A stretch of DNA of 34,632 nt from assembly GCA_002878035.1 (NCBI GenBank), contig PNIU01000085.1:1-34632 (forward strand), given 5' to 3'. A program made the position numbers and the translations under genes. This DNA comes from Sulfurihydrogenibium sp. (GTDB taxonomy: Bacteria > Aquificota > Aquificia > Aquificales > Hydrogenothermaceae). Positions 1 through 8,000 of the stretch are shown one piece after another (the stretch's first letter is position 1; each line of letters opens with the position of its first letter). The notes under the pieces were generated by a model that saw only the letters and a list, made by a program, of their open reading frames with translations, was not told the origin of the DNA and made no database searches.

Positions 1-70
1 CTTCATTTTAACCTTTCTTTTCCTTTTGGGAAGATATTTTACTATTTTTTAAACATCCTCCTTTTCTATC

Positions 71-100
71 TTGACAAAAACAGTATCCATAATGTATACT
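71..100 (+). promoter_or_regulatory. Sigma70-type promoter of the tRNA-Thr/tuf/L11/rpoBC transcription unit
   Basis: A perfect -35 TTGACA (71-76) is followed after 18 bp by TATACT (95-100). The upstream flank (about 31-54) is very AT-rich and could act as an UP element. The predicted start is near 107, about 40 nt before tRNA-Thr. It is the only strong promoter found ahead of the first thirteen genes, so it probably drives the whole unit. Confidence 0.75.
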
Positions 101-121
101 ATTTAATCTGTAGATTGTTAA
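93..121 (-). promoter_or_regulatory. Possible divergent promoter overlapping the tuf-unit promoter
   Basis: On the minus strand TTAACA (121-116) is followed after 17 bp by TATACA (98-93). Its -10 overlaps that of the + strand promoter through the palindrome GTATAC. Transcription would run off the left edge. Downstream on that strand an ATG at 6-4 follows a purine-rich AAAGG, but only two codons are in the window, so no gene is called. Confidence 0.3.
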
Positions 122-146
122 AACTAAGTAAAAGCTTATTTTTTAT

Positions 147-219
147 GCCCAGGTAGCTCAGGCGGCAGAGCACACCCTTGGTAAGGGTGAGGTCGCGGGT
201 TCAAGTCCCGTCTTGGGCT
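147..219 (+). tRNA. tRNA-Thr (anticodon GGT)
   Basis: A full cloverleaf folds by hand: acceptor GCCCAGG with CTTGGGC, D arm GCTC/GAGC, anticodon stem CACCC/GGGTG with loop TTGGTAA, variable loop AGGTC, T arm GCGGG/CCCGT with loop TTCAAGT, and discriminator T. The anticodon GGT reads ACC and ACU. The 3' CCA is not encoded. It is co-transcribed with tuf, as in the thrT-tufB arrangement of E. coli, and must be cut out of the transcript to release the tuf mRNA. Confidence 0.95.
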
Positions 220-253
220 TAGGAAAGCCTTTGAGAAAATGTTTTTTAGATAT

Positions 254-1477
254 TAGGAGGTAAAGATTAATGGCAAAAGAGAAATTTGTAAGGGGTAAAG
301 AGCATCTAAACGTAGGAACAATAGGGCACGTAGACCACGGAAAGACAACATTAACAGCAGCAATAACCTACGTACAAAGCAAGAAAGGATTAGCAAAATT
401 CGTAGGATACTCAGACATCGATAAAGCACCAGAAGAAAGAGAGAGAGGAATCACAATAAACATAACACACGTAGAGTATGAGACAGAGAAAAGACACTAC
501 GCACACGTAGACTGTCCAGGACACGCAGACTACATCAAGAACATGATAACAGGTGCAGCACAGATGGACGGAGCCATACTTGTAGTATCAGCAGCAGACG
601 GACCAATGCCACAAACAAGGGAACACGTACTATTAGCAAGACAAGTTAACGTTCCATACATAGTAGTATTTTTAAACAAATGCGACATGGTAGACGATGA
701 AGAGCTAATAGACTTAGTAGAGATGGAAGTAAGGGAGTTATTATCAAAGTATGACTTTCCAGGGGATGAAGTACCAGTAATCAGAGGTTCAGCATTAGGG
801 GCATTAAACGATGATCCAAAATGGGTTGCATCAGTAGAAGAGCTATTAAAAGCGATGGACGAATACATACCAACACCACCAAGAGAGACAGACAAACCAT
901 TCCTAATGGCGATAGAGGACGTATTTACGATAACAGGAAGAGGAACAGTAGTAACAGGAAGAGTAGAGAGAGGAACATTAAAAGTAGGGGACGAAGTAGA
1001 GATAGTAGGTTTATCAGATGAGAAGAAGAAGACAGTAGTAACAGGAATAGAGATGTTCAGGAAGCAGTTAGACGAAGCGATAGCAGGTGACAACGTAGGG
1101 GTATTACTAAGAGGGATAACAAAGGACGAAGTAGAGAGAGGGCAAGTATTAGCGAAGCCTGGAACAATAACACCACACAAGAGATTTAAGGCACAGGTAT
1201 ATGTATTAAGCAAAGAGGAAGGGGGAAGACACACACCATTTTTTGTAGGATACAGGCCACAATTTTACATCAGGACGGCAGATGTAACAGGAACAGTAGT
1301 AGGGTTACCAGAGGGACAGGAGATGGTAATGCCGGGAGACAACGTAGAGTTAGAAGTAGAGTTGATGGTACCGGTAGCTATGGAAGAGCAGATGAGGTTT
1401 GCTATCAGGGAAGGTGGAAGGACGGTAGGAGCTGGTGTAGTTACTAAAATATTAGACTAACGTGAGGATGTAAGATG
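254..1477 (+). repeat. Long direct repeat, copy 1 (tuf unit)
   Basis: This 1224-bp stretch matches 17419-18642. Identity starts at the T before the tuf AGGAGG and ends exactly at the start codon of the next gene (rpmG here, rpsJ there). The two EF-Tu translations and their antisense shadow ORFs are the same in the ORF track, so the DNA is at least nearly identical. Gene conversion between copies is the likely cause. Confidence 0.9.
270..1460 (+). CDS. tuf: Elongation factor Tu (copy 1)
   Basis: EF-Tu is the GTPase that brings aminoacyl-tRNA to the ribosomal A site. The 396-residue product has usual length. The G1 loop GHVDHGKT lies at 19-26, the switch region RGITIN near 59, DCPGH at 81-85 and NKCD at 136-139; the two beta-barrel domains follow from about residue 205. 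The ATG lies 9 nt after a perfect AGGAGG. It sits between tRNA-Thr and rpmG. The protein matches the second copy exactly. Codon choice is skewed to GTA, ACA, GCA, CCA and TTA, with C-ending AAC, GAC, CAC and TAC, quite unlike the adjoining genes, except over the last 80 or so bases. Identification is certain. Confidence 0.99.
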   Translation: MAKEKFVRGKEHLNVGTIGHVDHGKTTLTAAITYVQSKKGLAKFVGYSDIDKAPEERERGITINITHVEYETEKRHYAHVDCPGHADYIKNMITGAAQMDGAILVVSAADGPMPQTREHVLLARQVNVPYIVVFLNKCDMVDDEELIDLVEMEVRELLSKYDFPGDEVPVIRGSALGALNDDPKWVASVEELLKAMDEYIPTPPRETDKPFLMAIEDVFTITGRGTVVTGRVERGTLKVGDEVEIVGLSDEKKKTVVTGIEMFRKQLDEAIAGDNVGVLLRGITKDEVERGQVLAKPGTITPHKRFKAQVYVLSKEEGGRHTPFFVGYRPQFYIRTADVTGTVVGLPEGQEMVMPGDNVELEVELMVPVAMEEQMRFAIREGGRTVGAGVVTKILD

Positions 1478-1624
1478 AGAGAAATAATAACCCTTGCTTG
1501 TACTGAGTGTAAAAGGAAAAATTACACGACCACAAAGAACAAGAGAAAACACCCAGATAGATTAGAGTTAAGAAAATACTGTAAGTTTTGTAAAAAACAT
1601 ACACTTCATAGAGAAATAAAGTAA
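1475..1624 (+). CDS. rpmG: 50S ribosomal protein L33, zinc-binding form
   Basis: This 49-residue gene is too short for the ORF track. The product begins [17 protein letters not shown] and ends [10 protein letters not shown], typical of L33, a small protein near the ribosomal E site. Two CxxC pairs (C9/C12 and C36/C39) mark the zinc-binding C+ form. Its ribosome-binding site GTGAGGAT and start codon belong to the block shared with the second tuf copy. The tuf-rpmG-tRNA-Trp-secE-nusG order is common in bacteria, which supports the call. Confidence 0.95.
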   Translation: MREIITLACTECKRKNYTTTKNKRKHPDRLELRKYCKFCKKHTLHREIK

Positions 1625-1637
1625 ACATGTATACTGC

Positions 1638-1710
1638 GGGGCAGTAGCTCAATTGGCAGAGCAGCGGACTCCAAATCCGCAGGTTGAGGGTTCGAGTCCT
1701 TCCTGCCCCG
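1638..1710 (+). tRNA. tRNA-Trp (anticodon CCA)
   Basis: The cloverleaf is complete: acceptor GGGGCAG/CTGCCCC, D arm GCTC/GAGC, anticodon stem GCGGA/TCCGC with loop CTCCAAA, T arm GAGGG/CCTTC with TTCGAGT, and discriminator G as expected for tryptophan. No CCA is encoded. Flanking bases extend the acceptor helix by C1637-G1710 and G1636-C1711 in the precursor. It lies inside the tuf-secE operon, 13 nt before the secE start. Confidence 0.96.
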
Positions 1711-1723
1711 CTTCGGAGAAAAG

Positions 1724-1909
1724 ATGAAAAAATATATACAATTTTTAAAAGAAGTTTACGAAGAACTTAAGAAAGTTACGTGGCCTTCTTCACAGCTTGT
1801 AAAAACGGCTACTGCTACCGTTATAGTTTTTACACTTTTAGTTGCAGTTTATTTATGGGTTTTAGATATATTTTTTGCAAAAGTTATTACCTTCATTTTA
1901 GAGAGGTAG
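1724..1909 (+). CDS. secE: Preprotein translocase subunit SecE
   Basis: SecE clamps SecY in the inner-membrane Sec channel. The 61-residue protein is the short, single-span form: an amphipathic cytoplasmic helix carrying the family signature EELKKVTWPS (about 13-22), then one hydrophobic segment from about 27 to 58. The binding site CGGAG (about 1712-1717) directly follows the tRNA-Trp 3' end, so tRNA processing leaves a leader of only 13 nt. nusG follows after 7 bp. Confidence 0.96.
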   Translation: MKKYIQFLKEVYEELKKVTWPSSQLVKTATATVIVFTLLVAVYLWVLDIFFAKVITFILER

Positions 1910-1916
1910 ATAGTAG

Positions 1917-2705
1917 ATGTCTGAAGAAAACTTAACTCAGCAAAACGTTAATACGGAAACTCAAGATAAAAACGAAGAAAAGAAGAAGTGGTATGCTTTA
2001 TATACACAGTCAAACTTAGAGATAAAAGCAAAGGAAAACTTTTTAAAGAATCTCGAACTTAACGATTTAAAGCATTTAGTTGAAGAAGTTGTAGTGCCGG
2101 CTGAAGAAAAAGTAGTTATAAAATCTCAAGGAAAAGAAAAATACAGACTTTCTTTAAAAGGTCAAAATAGAGAAATTCCTGTAGAAGGTAAAAAAGGGAT
2201 AACAAAGTTTTTGATAGAAGAGGGAACAGTTAGAGTGCTTGAGAGTGTAGAGGGAGATGAAGATTGCGTAGCCCACAGTCCAATATTTAAGCCCGGTCAA
2301 AAAATATCGTGTAAAGAAAATAAGACCGAAGCAAGAATAGTTTTAGAAAACAAGATATTCCCAGGTTATATTCTTATAAAAGCTAAACTTACAGATGATT
2401 TGATAGATTTAGTTAAAAAGACACCTTATCTGATAGGCTTTGTTAGTGCTGGTGGTGTACCTGTACCTATAGAAGAAAAAGACGTTGAGAGAGTTTTATC
2501 TCAGATACAAAAAGGTACTCCTAAAGTTAAAAAACTACTTTTTGCTAAAGGTGATATGATTAGAGTTATAGAAGGACCTTTTATGAACTTTACTGGAACT
2601 GTAGATGAAGTGTTCCCAGATAAAGAAAAATTGATAGCACTTATAACTATATTTGGTAGAGCAACACCGGTTGAACTTGAATTCTCCCAAGTGGAGAAAA
2701 TTTAA
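1917..2705 (+). CDS. nusG: Transcription termination/antitermination factor NusG with inserted domain
   Basis: NusG binds the RNA polymerase clamp and links it to Rho or to ribosomal S10. At 262 residues it is far longer than the E. coli protein (181). An acidic, Lys/Glu-rich tail (1-23) precedes the NGN domain, which begins [11 protein letters not shown] and resumes at about 144 with [12 protein letters not shown]. Between them an extra segment of about 80 residues (63-143) is inserted. The KOW domain spans about 208-262 ([12 protein letters not shown]). Insertions at this point are known in Aquifex NusG. The ATG uses GAGAGG located in the end of secE. Confidence 0.97.
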   Translation: MSEENLTQQNVNTETQDKNEEKKKWYALYTQSNLEIKAKENFLKNLELNDLKHLVEEVVVPAEEKVVIKSQGKEKYRLSLKGQNREIPVEGKKGITKFLIEEGTVRVLESVEGDEDCVAHSPIFKPGQKISCKENKTEARIVLENKIFPGYILIKAKLTDDLIDLVKKTPYLIGFVSAGGVPVPIEEKDVERVLSQIQKGTPKVKKLLFAKGDMIRVIEGPFMNFTGTVDEVFPDKEKLIALITIFGRATPVELEFSQVEKI

Positions 2706-2769
2706 ACCTGTCGGTTCAATCTGGTAAAAACTTATGGCAGGGAATGAATTCAAGGAGGTGTAGTTAGAA
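2706..2769 (+). promoter_or_regulatory. nusG-rplK spacer with a weak hairpin, candidate L1 control site
   Basis: A 64-bp gap without a recognisable promoter. GGTTCA (2713-2718) can pair with TGAATT (2745-2750), and inside it CTG (2721-2723) with CAG (2738-2740), leaving unequal internal loops before the ribosome-binding site AAGGAGG (2752-2758). In E. coli, L1 represses rplK-rplA by binding the leader at this place. The fold is weak, with two G-U pairs, so the assignment is speculative. Confidence 0.25.
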
Positions 2770-3207
2770 ATGGCAAAAAAAGTTACGGCAACGGTTGAGC
2801 TGATGATTCCGGCTCAACAAGCAGCTCCATCACCACCAGTTGGTCCTGCGTTAGGTCAACATGGTGTAAACATTATGGAATTTGTTAAGAGTTTCAACGC
2901 AGCCACGTCAAACATGAAACCCGGTACTATAGTCCCGGTAGTAATCACTATCTACTCTGATAGGTCTTTTACGTTTATTCTAAAAACTCCACCAGCTTCC
3001 TACCTTTTAAAAGAAGCTGCAGGCATCAAAACAGGTTCTGGAGACCCTAAAAGAAACAAAGTGGGTAAAATTACTGTTGCACAGCTTAAAGAAATAGCTG
3101 AAATGAAGCTTAAAGACCTTAATACTGATGATATCGAAATGGCAATGAGAATTATAGCCGGAACAGCTCGTAGTATGGGAATTGAAATTGAAGGATACAA
3201 GGGGTAA
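2770..3207 (+). CDS. rplK: 50S ribosomal protein L11
   Basis: L11 forms the base of the GTPase-associated stalk on 23S rRNA. The 145-residue product shows the proline-rich N-terminal domain ([20 protein letters not shown]) that thiostrepton-type antibiotics contact and a C-terminal RNA-binding domain around [16 protein letters not shown], ending [10 protein letters not shown]. Length is normal. The ATG follows AAGGAGG after 11 nt. It is the first gene of the rplKAJL cluster, and rplA starts 5 bp after its stop. Confidence 0.98.
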   Translation: MAKKVTATVELMIPAQQAAPSPPVGPALGQHGVNIMEFVKSFNAATSNMKPGTIVPVVITIYSDRSFTFILKTPPASYLLKEAAGIKTGSGDPKRNKVGKITVAQLKEIAEMKLKDLNTDDIEMAMRIIAGTARSMGIEIEGYKG

Positions 3208-3212
3208 GAGCC

Positions 3213-3941
3213 ATGGCAAAAAGAGGAAAGAAATACTTAGAAGCTATAAAGCTTATCGATAAAGAGAAGGCTTACTCTCTTGATGAAGCTATAAAAAAGC
3301 TAAAGGAAGTTTCTAAAGTTCTCCAAAGAAAGTTTGATGAAACGGTAGAGTTTATCGTTAGATTAGGTGTAGACCCAAAGTATGCCGACCAGATGGTAAG
3401 AGGTTCTGTTGTTTTACCTCACGGACTTGGTAAAGAGTTGAAAGTTTTAGTTATAGCTCAAGGTGAAAAGTTAAAGGAAGCTGAAGAAGCGGGAGCTGAC
3501 TACGTAGGTGGAGAAGAGTTAATCAACAAAATTGCCAACGAAAACTGGATTGATTTTGACGTAGTAATAGCAACACCAGATATGATGCCTAAAATGGCTA
3601 AGCTCGGAAAAATCTTAGGTCCAAGGGGATTGATGCCTAACCCTAAAGTTGGAACTGTTACAAACGATGTTAAAAAAGCCGTAACAGAAGCCAAAAAGGG
3701 AAGAGTAGAGTTTAAAGTAGATAAAACAGGAAACTTACACGTTCCGGTTGGAAAGATATCTTTTGATGATGAGAAATTAAAGGAAAACATATTAGCTGTG
3801 TTAGATGCAGTTTTAAAGGCAAAACCTACTGGAGCTAAAGGGCAGTATATAAAAAATGCTGTTATTAAAACAACTATGAGCCCAGCTATTAAATTGGATT
3901 TAACAAATCTACAAAAATCCTTAGAAACTAAGGCTGCATAA
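3213..3941 (+). CDS. rplA: 50S ribosomal protein L1
   Basis: L1 forms the mobile L1 stalk that helps release E-site tRNA and is known to repress its own operon. The 242-residue product carries the signature [16 protein letters not shown] (near 145-160) and the preceding [13 protein letters not shown]. The length is slightly above the E. coli protein (234). The start ATG sits in GTAAGAGCC and is poorly matched to a Shine-Dalgarno, with only AAGAG nearby, so coupling to the rplK stop 5 bp upstream is likely. Confidence 0.98.
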   Translation: MAKRGKKYLEAIKLIDKEKAYSLDEAIKKLKEVSKVLQRKFDETVEFIVRLGVDPKYADQMVRGSVVLPHGLGKELKVLVIAQGEKLKEAEEAGADYVGGEELINKIANENWIDFDVVIATPDMMPKMAKLGKILGPRGLMPNPKVGTVTNDVKKAVTEAKKGRVEFKVDKTGNLHVPVGKISFDDEKLKENILAVLDAVLKAKPTGAKGQYIKNAVIKTTMSPAIKLDLTNLQKSLETKAA

Positions 3942-3951
3942 GGAGTGAAAG

Positions 3952-4494
3952 ATGATGACTGCAGAAAGAAAATCTATACAGAAAAAAGCTCAAGTAGTTC
4001 AAGAGCTTAAAGAAAAAATCGAAAAGGCTCCTTTGGTGGTTCTTTTAGACTTTAAAGGTATCGACGCAAACTCTGTAGCCGATTTTAGAAAGCAAATAAA
4101 GAAAAGCGGCGGTGAGATGAAAGTTGTTAAAAATACTTTACTCTACAGGGCTTGCAATGGTACCCAACTTTATGATAGAATAGATATCTTTAAAGAACAG
4201 ACAGCTGTAATTTTTGGATACGAAGATATCGTTAATATTGCGAAACTTTTAAAAGAGTTTTTAAAAGGAAAGGAAGACGCTAAGGTAAAAGGCGGTTTAG
4301 TTGAAGGTGTTTTTGCTGATGCTCAGAAGATTGATTACCTTGCATCTCTACCAAGCAAGGAAGTACTTGTGGCTCAGCTGTTGGCTGTTCTACAAGCACC
4401 AATTACAAACTTTGTACGTGTGCTTAACGCTATACCACAGAAGACAGTTTTAGTTTTAGACGCTATAAGAAAAGAGAAGGAAAAACAAGGTTAA
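3952..4494 (+). CDS. rplJ: 50S ribosomal protein L10
   Basis: L10 anchors the L7/L12 dimers to the 50S stalk. The 180-residue product has the N-terminal rRNA- and L11-binding domain with APLVVLLDFKGIDAN (27-41), MKVVKNTLLYRA (about 57-68), and a long C-terminal helix that binds L12 dimers; it ends KEKEKQG. Two ATG codons stand in tandem (3952 and 3955). The first lies 6 nt after AGGAG and is kept, but the second would serve. There is only a 10-bp gap from rplA, too short for the large L10 leader structure found in many other bacteria. Confidence 0.97.
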   Translation: MMTAERKSIQKKAQVVQELKEKIEKAPLVVLLDFKGIDANSVADFRKQIKKSGGEMKVVKNTLLYRACNGTQLYDRIDIFKEQTAVIFGYEDIVNIAKLLKEFLKGKEDAKVKGGLVEGVFADAQKIDYLASLPSKEVLVAQLLAVLQAPITNFVRVLNAIPQKTVLVLDAIRKEKEKQG

Positions 4495-4528
4495 TATTAA
4501 AAAATTTTAGATAGGAGGTTTAAATAGT

Positions 4529-4915
4529 ATGGCAACTATTACAAGAGAAGAGATTAAAGAAGCTATCAAGTCAATGACTGTTTTAGAGTTGGCTCAGTTG
4601 GTAAAAGAGTTGGAAGAAGAGTTTGGTGTTTCTGCTGCTGCAATGGTAGCTGCTGCTCCAGCTGTTGCAGGTGGTGGTGCTGCTGCTCCAGCTGCTGAGG
4701 AAAAAACAGAGTTTGACGTAATTTTAGCAAATCCAGGAGCTAACAAAATCAACGTTATAAAAGTAGTAAGAGAGATAACTGGATTAGGCTTGAAAGAAGC
4801 TAAAGACTTAGTAGATGGAGCTCCAAAACCAATAAAAGAAGGAGTATCTAAAGAAGAAGCTGAACAAATCAAGAAGAAGTTAGAAGAAGCTGGAGCTACA
4901 GTAGAAATAAAATAA
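4529..4915 (+). CDS. rplL: 50S ribosomal protein L7/L12
   Basis: L12 is the multicopy stalk protein that recruits and stimulates translational GTPases. The 128-residue acidic protein has an N-terminal dimerisation helix (1-35), an Ala-rich flexible hinge (about 37-58, [20 protein letters not shown]) and the globular C-terminal domain from about 60 with EKTEFDVIL and [18 protein letters not shown] strong AGGAGG stands 12 nt before the ATG, in line with the need to make L12 in excess of L10. A hairpin terminator-like structure follows. Confidence 0.99.
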   Translation: MATITREEIKEAIKSMTVLELAQLVKELEEEFGVSAAAMVAAAPAVAGGGAAAPAAEEKTEFDVILANPGANKINVIKVVREITGLGLKEAKDLVDGAPKPIKEGVSKEEAEQIKKKLEEAGATVEIK

Positions 4916-4961
4916 TCAAGCTTGATTAAGAAAATTTTATATATAACTTCTAAACCAGTTT

Positions 4962-5008
4962 AAGGTAGATTACCATGTTTTTGTGGTAGTCTACCTTTAT
5001 TTATTTTT
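4962..5008 (+). terminator. Hairpin attenuator/terminator between rplL and rpoB
   Basis: AAGGTAGATTACCA (4962-4975) pairs with TGGTAGTCTACCTT (4984-4997): 14 bp including one G-T, with an 8-nt loop, followed by TATTTATTTTT. No promoter is visible between it and rpoB, so partial read-through is probably how r-protein and polymerase output are balanced, as in the E. coli rplL-rpoB attenuator. Confidence 0.75.
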
Positions 5009-5035
5009 AAAACAACTAAATAAGGTGGTGTAAGG

Positions 5036-8000
5036 ATGAGAGTAATAAAAAACTTAAAGCACAACCCGTTCCGTAAAAGTTTATCTAAAAGAAAAGAGAT
5101 AATGACACCTCCTGATTTACTTTCAGTGCCAAAAGAATCTTTCGAAAACTTCACTCAATTTCATGTTCACCCGTTAAAAAGGGATCCAAATAAAGGTTTG
5201 GAAAGTCTATTCAGATCATCTTTTCCTTTTGTTGACCCAAACGGACAGTTGGAAGTTAGATACATAGGTTATGAGATAGGGGATTGGGAATGTGGAAAGT
5301 GTGAAAAAAGTTTACCTGAAGAAGTTTTAGGCGGACCAGGTGTAGAATGTCCTCATTGTGGAAGTCCTTTAATATACAAAGAAAAGTTAAGTGTAGAAGA
5401 GTGTAAGTATAAAGGTTTAACTTACGGAGCTCCGTTAAGAGTTCTCTTAGAGCTTGTTATATACAATACAGACCCAAAAACTGGAGAAATAGTTCCTAAA
5501 ACTATAAAGAAACAAAAACTTTACTTTGGTGAGCTTCCTTTACTTACAGATTATGCTTACTTTATGATAAACGGTAGTGAAAGAATAATTGTATCTCAGT
5601 TGATTAGGTCTTCTGGAATATTCTTCTCGGCAAAAGAGGATAAAACTAAGGATATAATTACGAGAATAATCTACGAAGGTAGCGTAATACCTGAAAAAGG
5701 TTCAAGGGTAGAAGTTCAGTATGCAACAAACTCAGAGATATTCTATGCAAAAATAGACAGAAGAAAAATATTAGGAACACAATTACTTAGAGCTTTTGGT
5801 TGTGATACCGCTTACAAAATACTAAAAACGTTCTACGGAAAAGTTGAAAGGTATAAAGTAAAAGATGGCGAGATAGTAGAGGAAAACACTGGTTTACCAG
5901 TATCTATAGAGCAGTTATCAAATAGAGATGTCTTTATAACTTTCACTTACGAAGAGCAAACAGAAAAAGGACCTGTAACTATAAGACAGGAAAAGTATGC
6001 TCCTGCTGAACTTTTAGAAAAATTACTTAAAGATGATAGAGTTAAAGTAGAGGAGATAGTAAGTGTAGAACCACAGGTATGCAACAAATCACCTTACCAA
6101 AGGGTTATAGTAGAAACTCTTAAGAAAGATGAGCCAAAGATAAACGCTATATTCAGTTTCAGAGATGCTGCTTTAGTAGAGATATACAAAAAAATGCGTC
6201 CTACAGATACGGCAGTTCTCGATCCTAAAGCTTTCATGAAAAGAGCAAGAGAACTGTTTGAAAATATGTTTGAAGATTATCAGAAGTATGACCTTTCAAG
6301 AGTCGGTAGAGTTAAGTTAAACGCTAAAGTTCATAACGTTCCAAAAGTTATAAAACCTCTGGACCTTGAAGATTTCTTTGAAAAGTTCCCACCTCTTGCT
6401 TTAGATGAAGATGTTAAGATAGGAGAGACCGTATACCCTGCTGGCACAAAAATAGATGCAAACCTTTTAGAAGAGTTAAAGAAACACTCATTTAAAGAGA
6501 TAAAAGTTAAAGAGTATTTAGATGAAGAAGCAAGAACATTACAGATGGCTGATATTATAGCCATCGTTAAGTATCTTTTAGAGTTAAGGTATGGAAAGAA
6601 AAGCCTTGACGATATAGCACACCTTGGAAATAGAAGAGTTAGACCTGTAGGAGAGTTGTTGGAAGCTCAAGCCAGAACTGGAATTGCAAGAATGCAGAAA
6701 GCTTTTAAAGACAGGGTTGCTACAGTTGATATAGAAGACCCTCAGTTAAAACCAAGTGATTTAGTAAACCCAAGGTATCTGATAAGTTCTATCGTAGAGT
6801 TTTTGAAAAGTGGTCAGCTATCTCAATTTATGGACCAGACTAACCCACTTTCTGAGCTTACACACAAAAGAAGACTGTCGGCTTTAGGTCCCGGTGGATT
6901 AACCAGAGAAAGTGCTAAATTTGAAATCAGGGACGTTCACCCATCTCACTACGGTAGAGTTTGTCCTATAGAAACACCGGAAGGTCAAAACATCGGTTTA
7001 GTATCTTCTATGACTGTTTATTCAAGACTTAACGAATTTGGATTTCTTATAACTCCTTACAGAAAAGTTGTAGATGGAGTAGTAACTGATGAGATAGAGT
7101 ATCTAACGGCATACGATGAAGAAAAATACGTTATAGCTCAGGCTAACACAGAAATAGACGATAAGGGTAAATTCGTTTCTGATAGAGTCCTTGCAAGAGC
7201 TTACGGTGATATTAGACTCGTAGACCCTAAAGAAGTTCACTATATGGACGTTTCTCCAAAACAAGTTGTATCTCCATCGGCCTCTTTGATACCTTTCTTA
7301 GAGCATGACGATGCAAACAGGGCGTTGATGGGTTCTAACATGCAAAGACAGGCAGTGCCACTTATAAAAACTGAGTATCCTCTCGTTGGAACTGGAATGG
7401 AAGTTATAATAGCAAAAGACAGTGGCTCTGCAGTTGTTGCTAAAAGAGGCGGCGAAGTTATAAAAGTAGATGGAAATTCCATTGCTATAAAAGTTAACGA
7501 AGATGAGATAAACCCACACGACCCACTTGATATAGGTTTGGACATATACGAGCTTAAGAAGTTTAGAGGTTCAAACCAATCAACTTGCATAAATCAAAGA
7601 CCACTTGTAAGAGTTGGTGATAAAGTGGAAAAAGGTGCCGTTATAGCAGATGGAACATCTACTTACAAAGGTGAGCTTGCTTTAGGTAAGAACGTTTTAG
7701 TAGCGTTTATGCCTTGGAGAGGTTATAACTTTGAGGACGCTATCGTTATATCTGAAAGATTAGTAAAAGATGATGTATTTACTTCTATACATATAGAAGA
7801 GTTTGAGGTAGAGGCCAGAGAAACAAAACTTGGTCCAGAGGAAATAACCAGAAACATACCTAACGCTAAAGAAAGACAACTTGCTAACCTTGATGAGCAC
7901 GGTATAGTGAGGGTTGGAACGTACGTTAAACCGGGAGATATACTTGTTGGAAAGGTAACTCCAAAAGGAGAGTCTACACCTACTCCAGAAGAAAAGTTAC

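Noticed and set aside
1-6. Start of a minus-strand gene at ATG 6-4
   Set aside because: Only two codons are inside the window and the purine-rich site before it is weak. It is mentioned only with the divergent promoter.
530-1234. 234-residue minus-strand ORF inside tuf (and its copy at 17695-18399)
   Set aside because: It is the antisense shadow of EF-Tu, with Ser/Thr/Pro-rich translation caused by the biased codons, no ribosome-binding site and no domain. Its presence in both copies only reflects the repeat.
4922-4947. TTGATT near a TATATAAC stretch after rplL as an rpoB promoter
   Set aside because: The spacing is 10-14 bp at best, too short for a sigma70 promoter, and the terminator-like hairpin would follow it.
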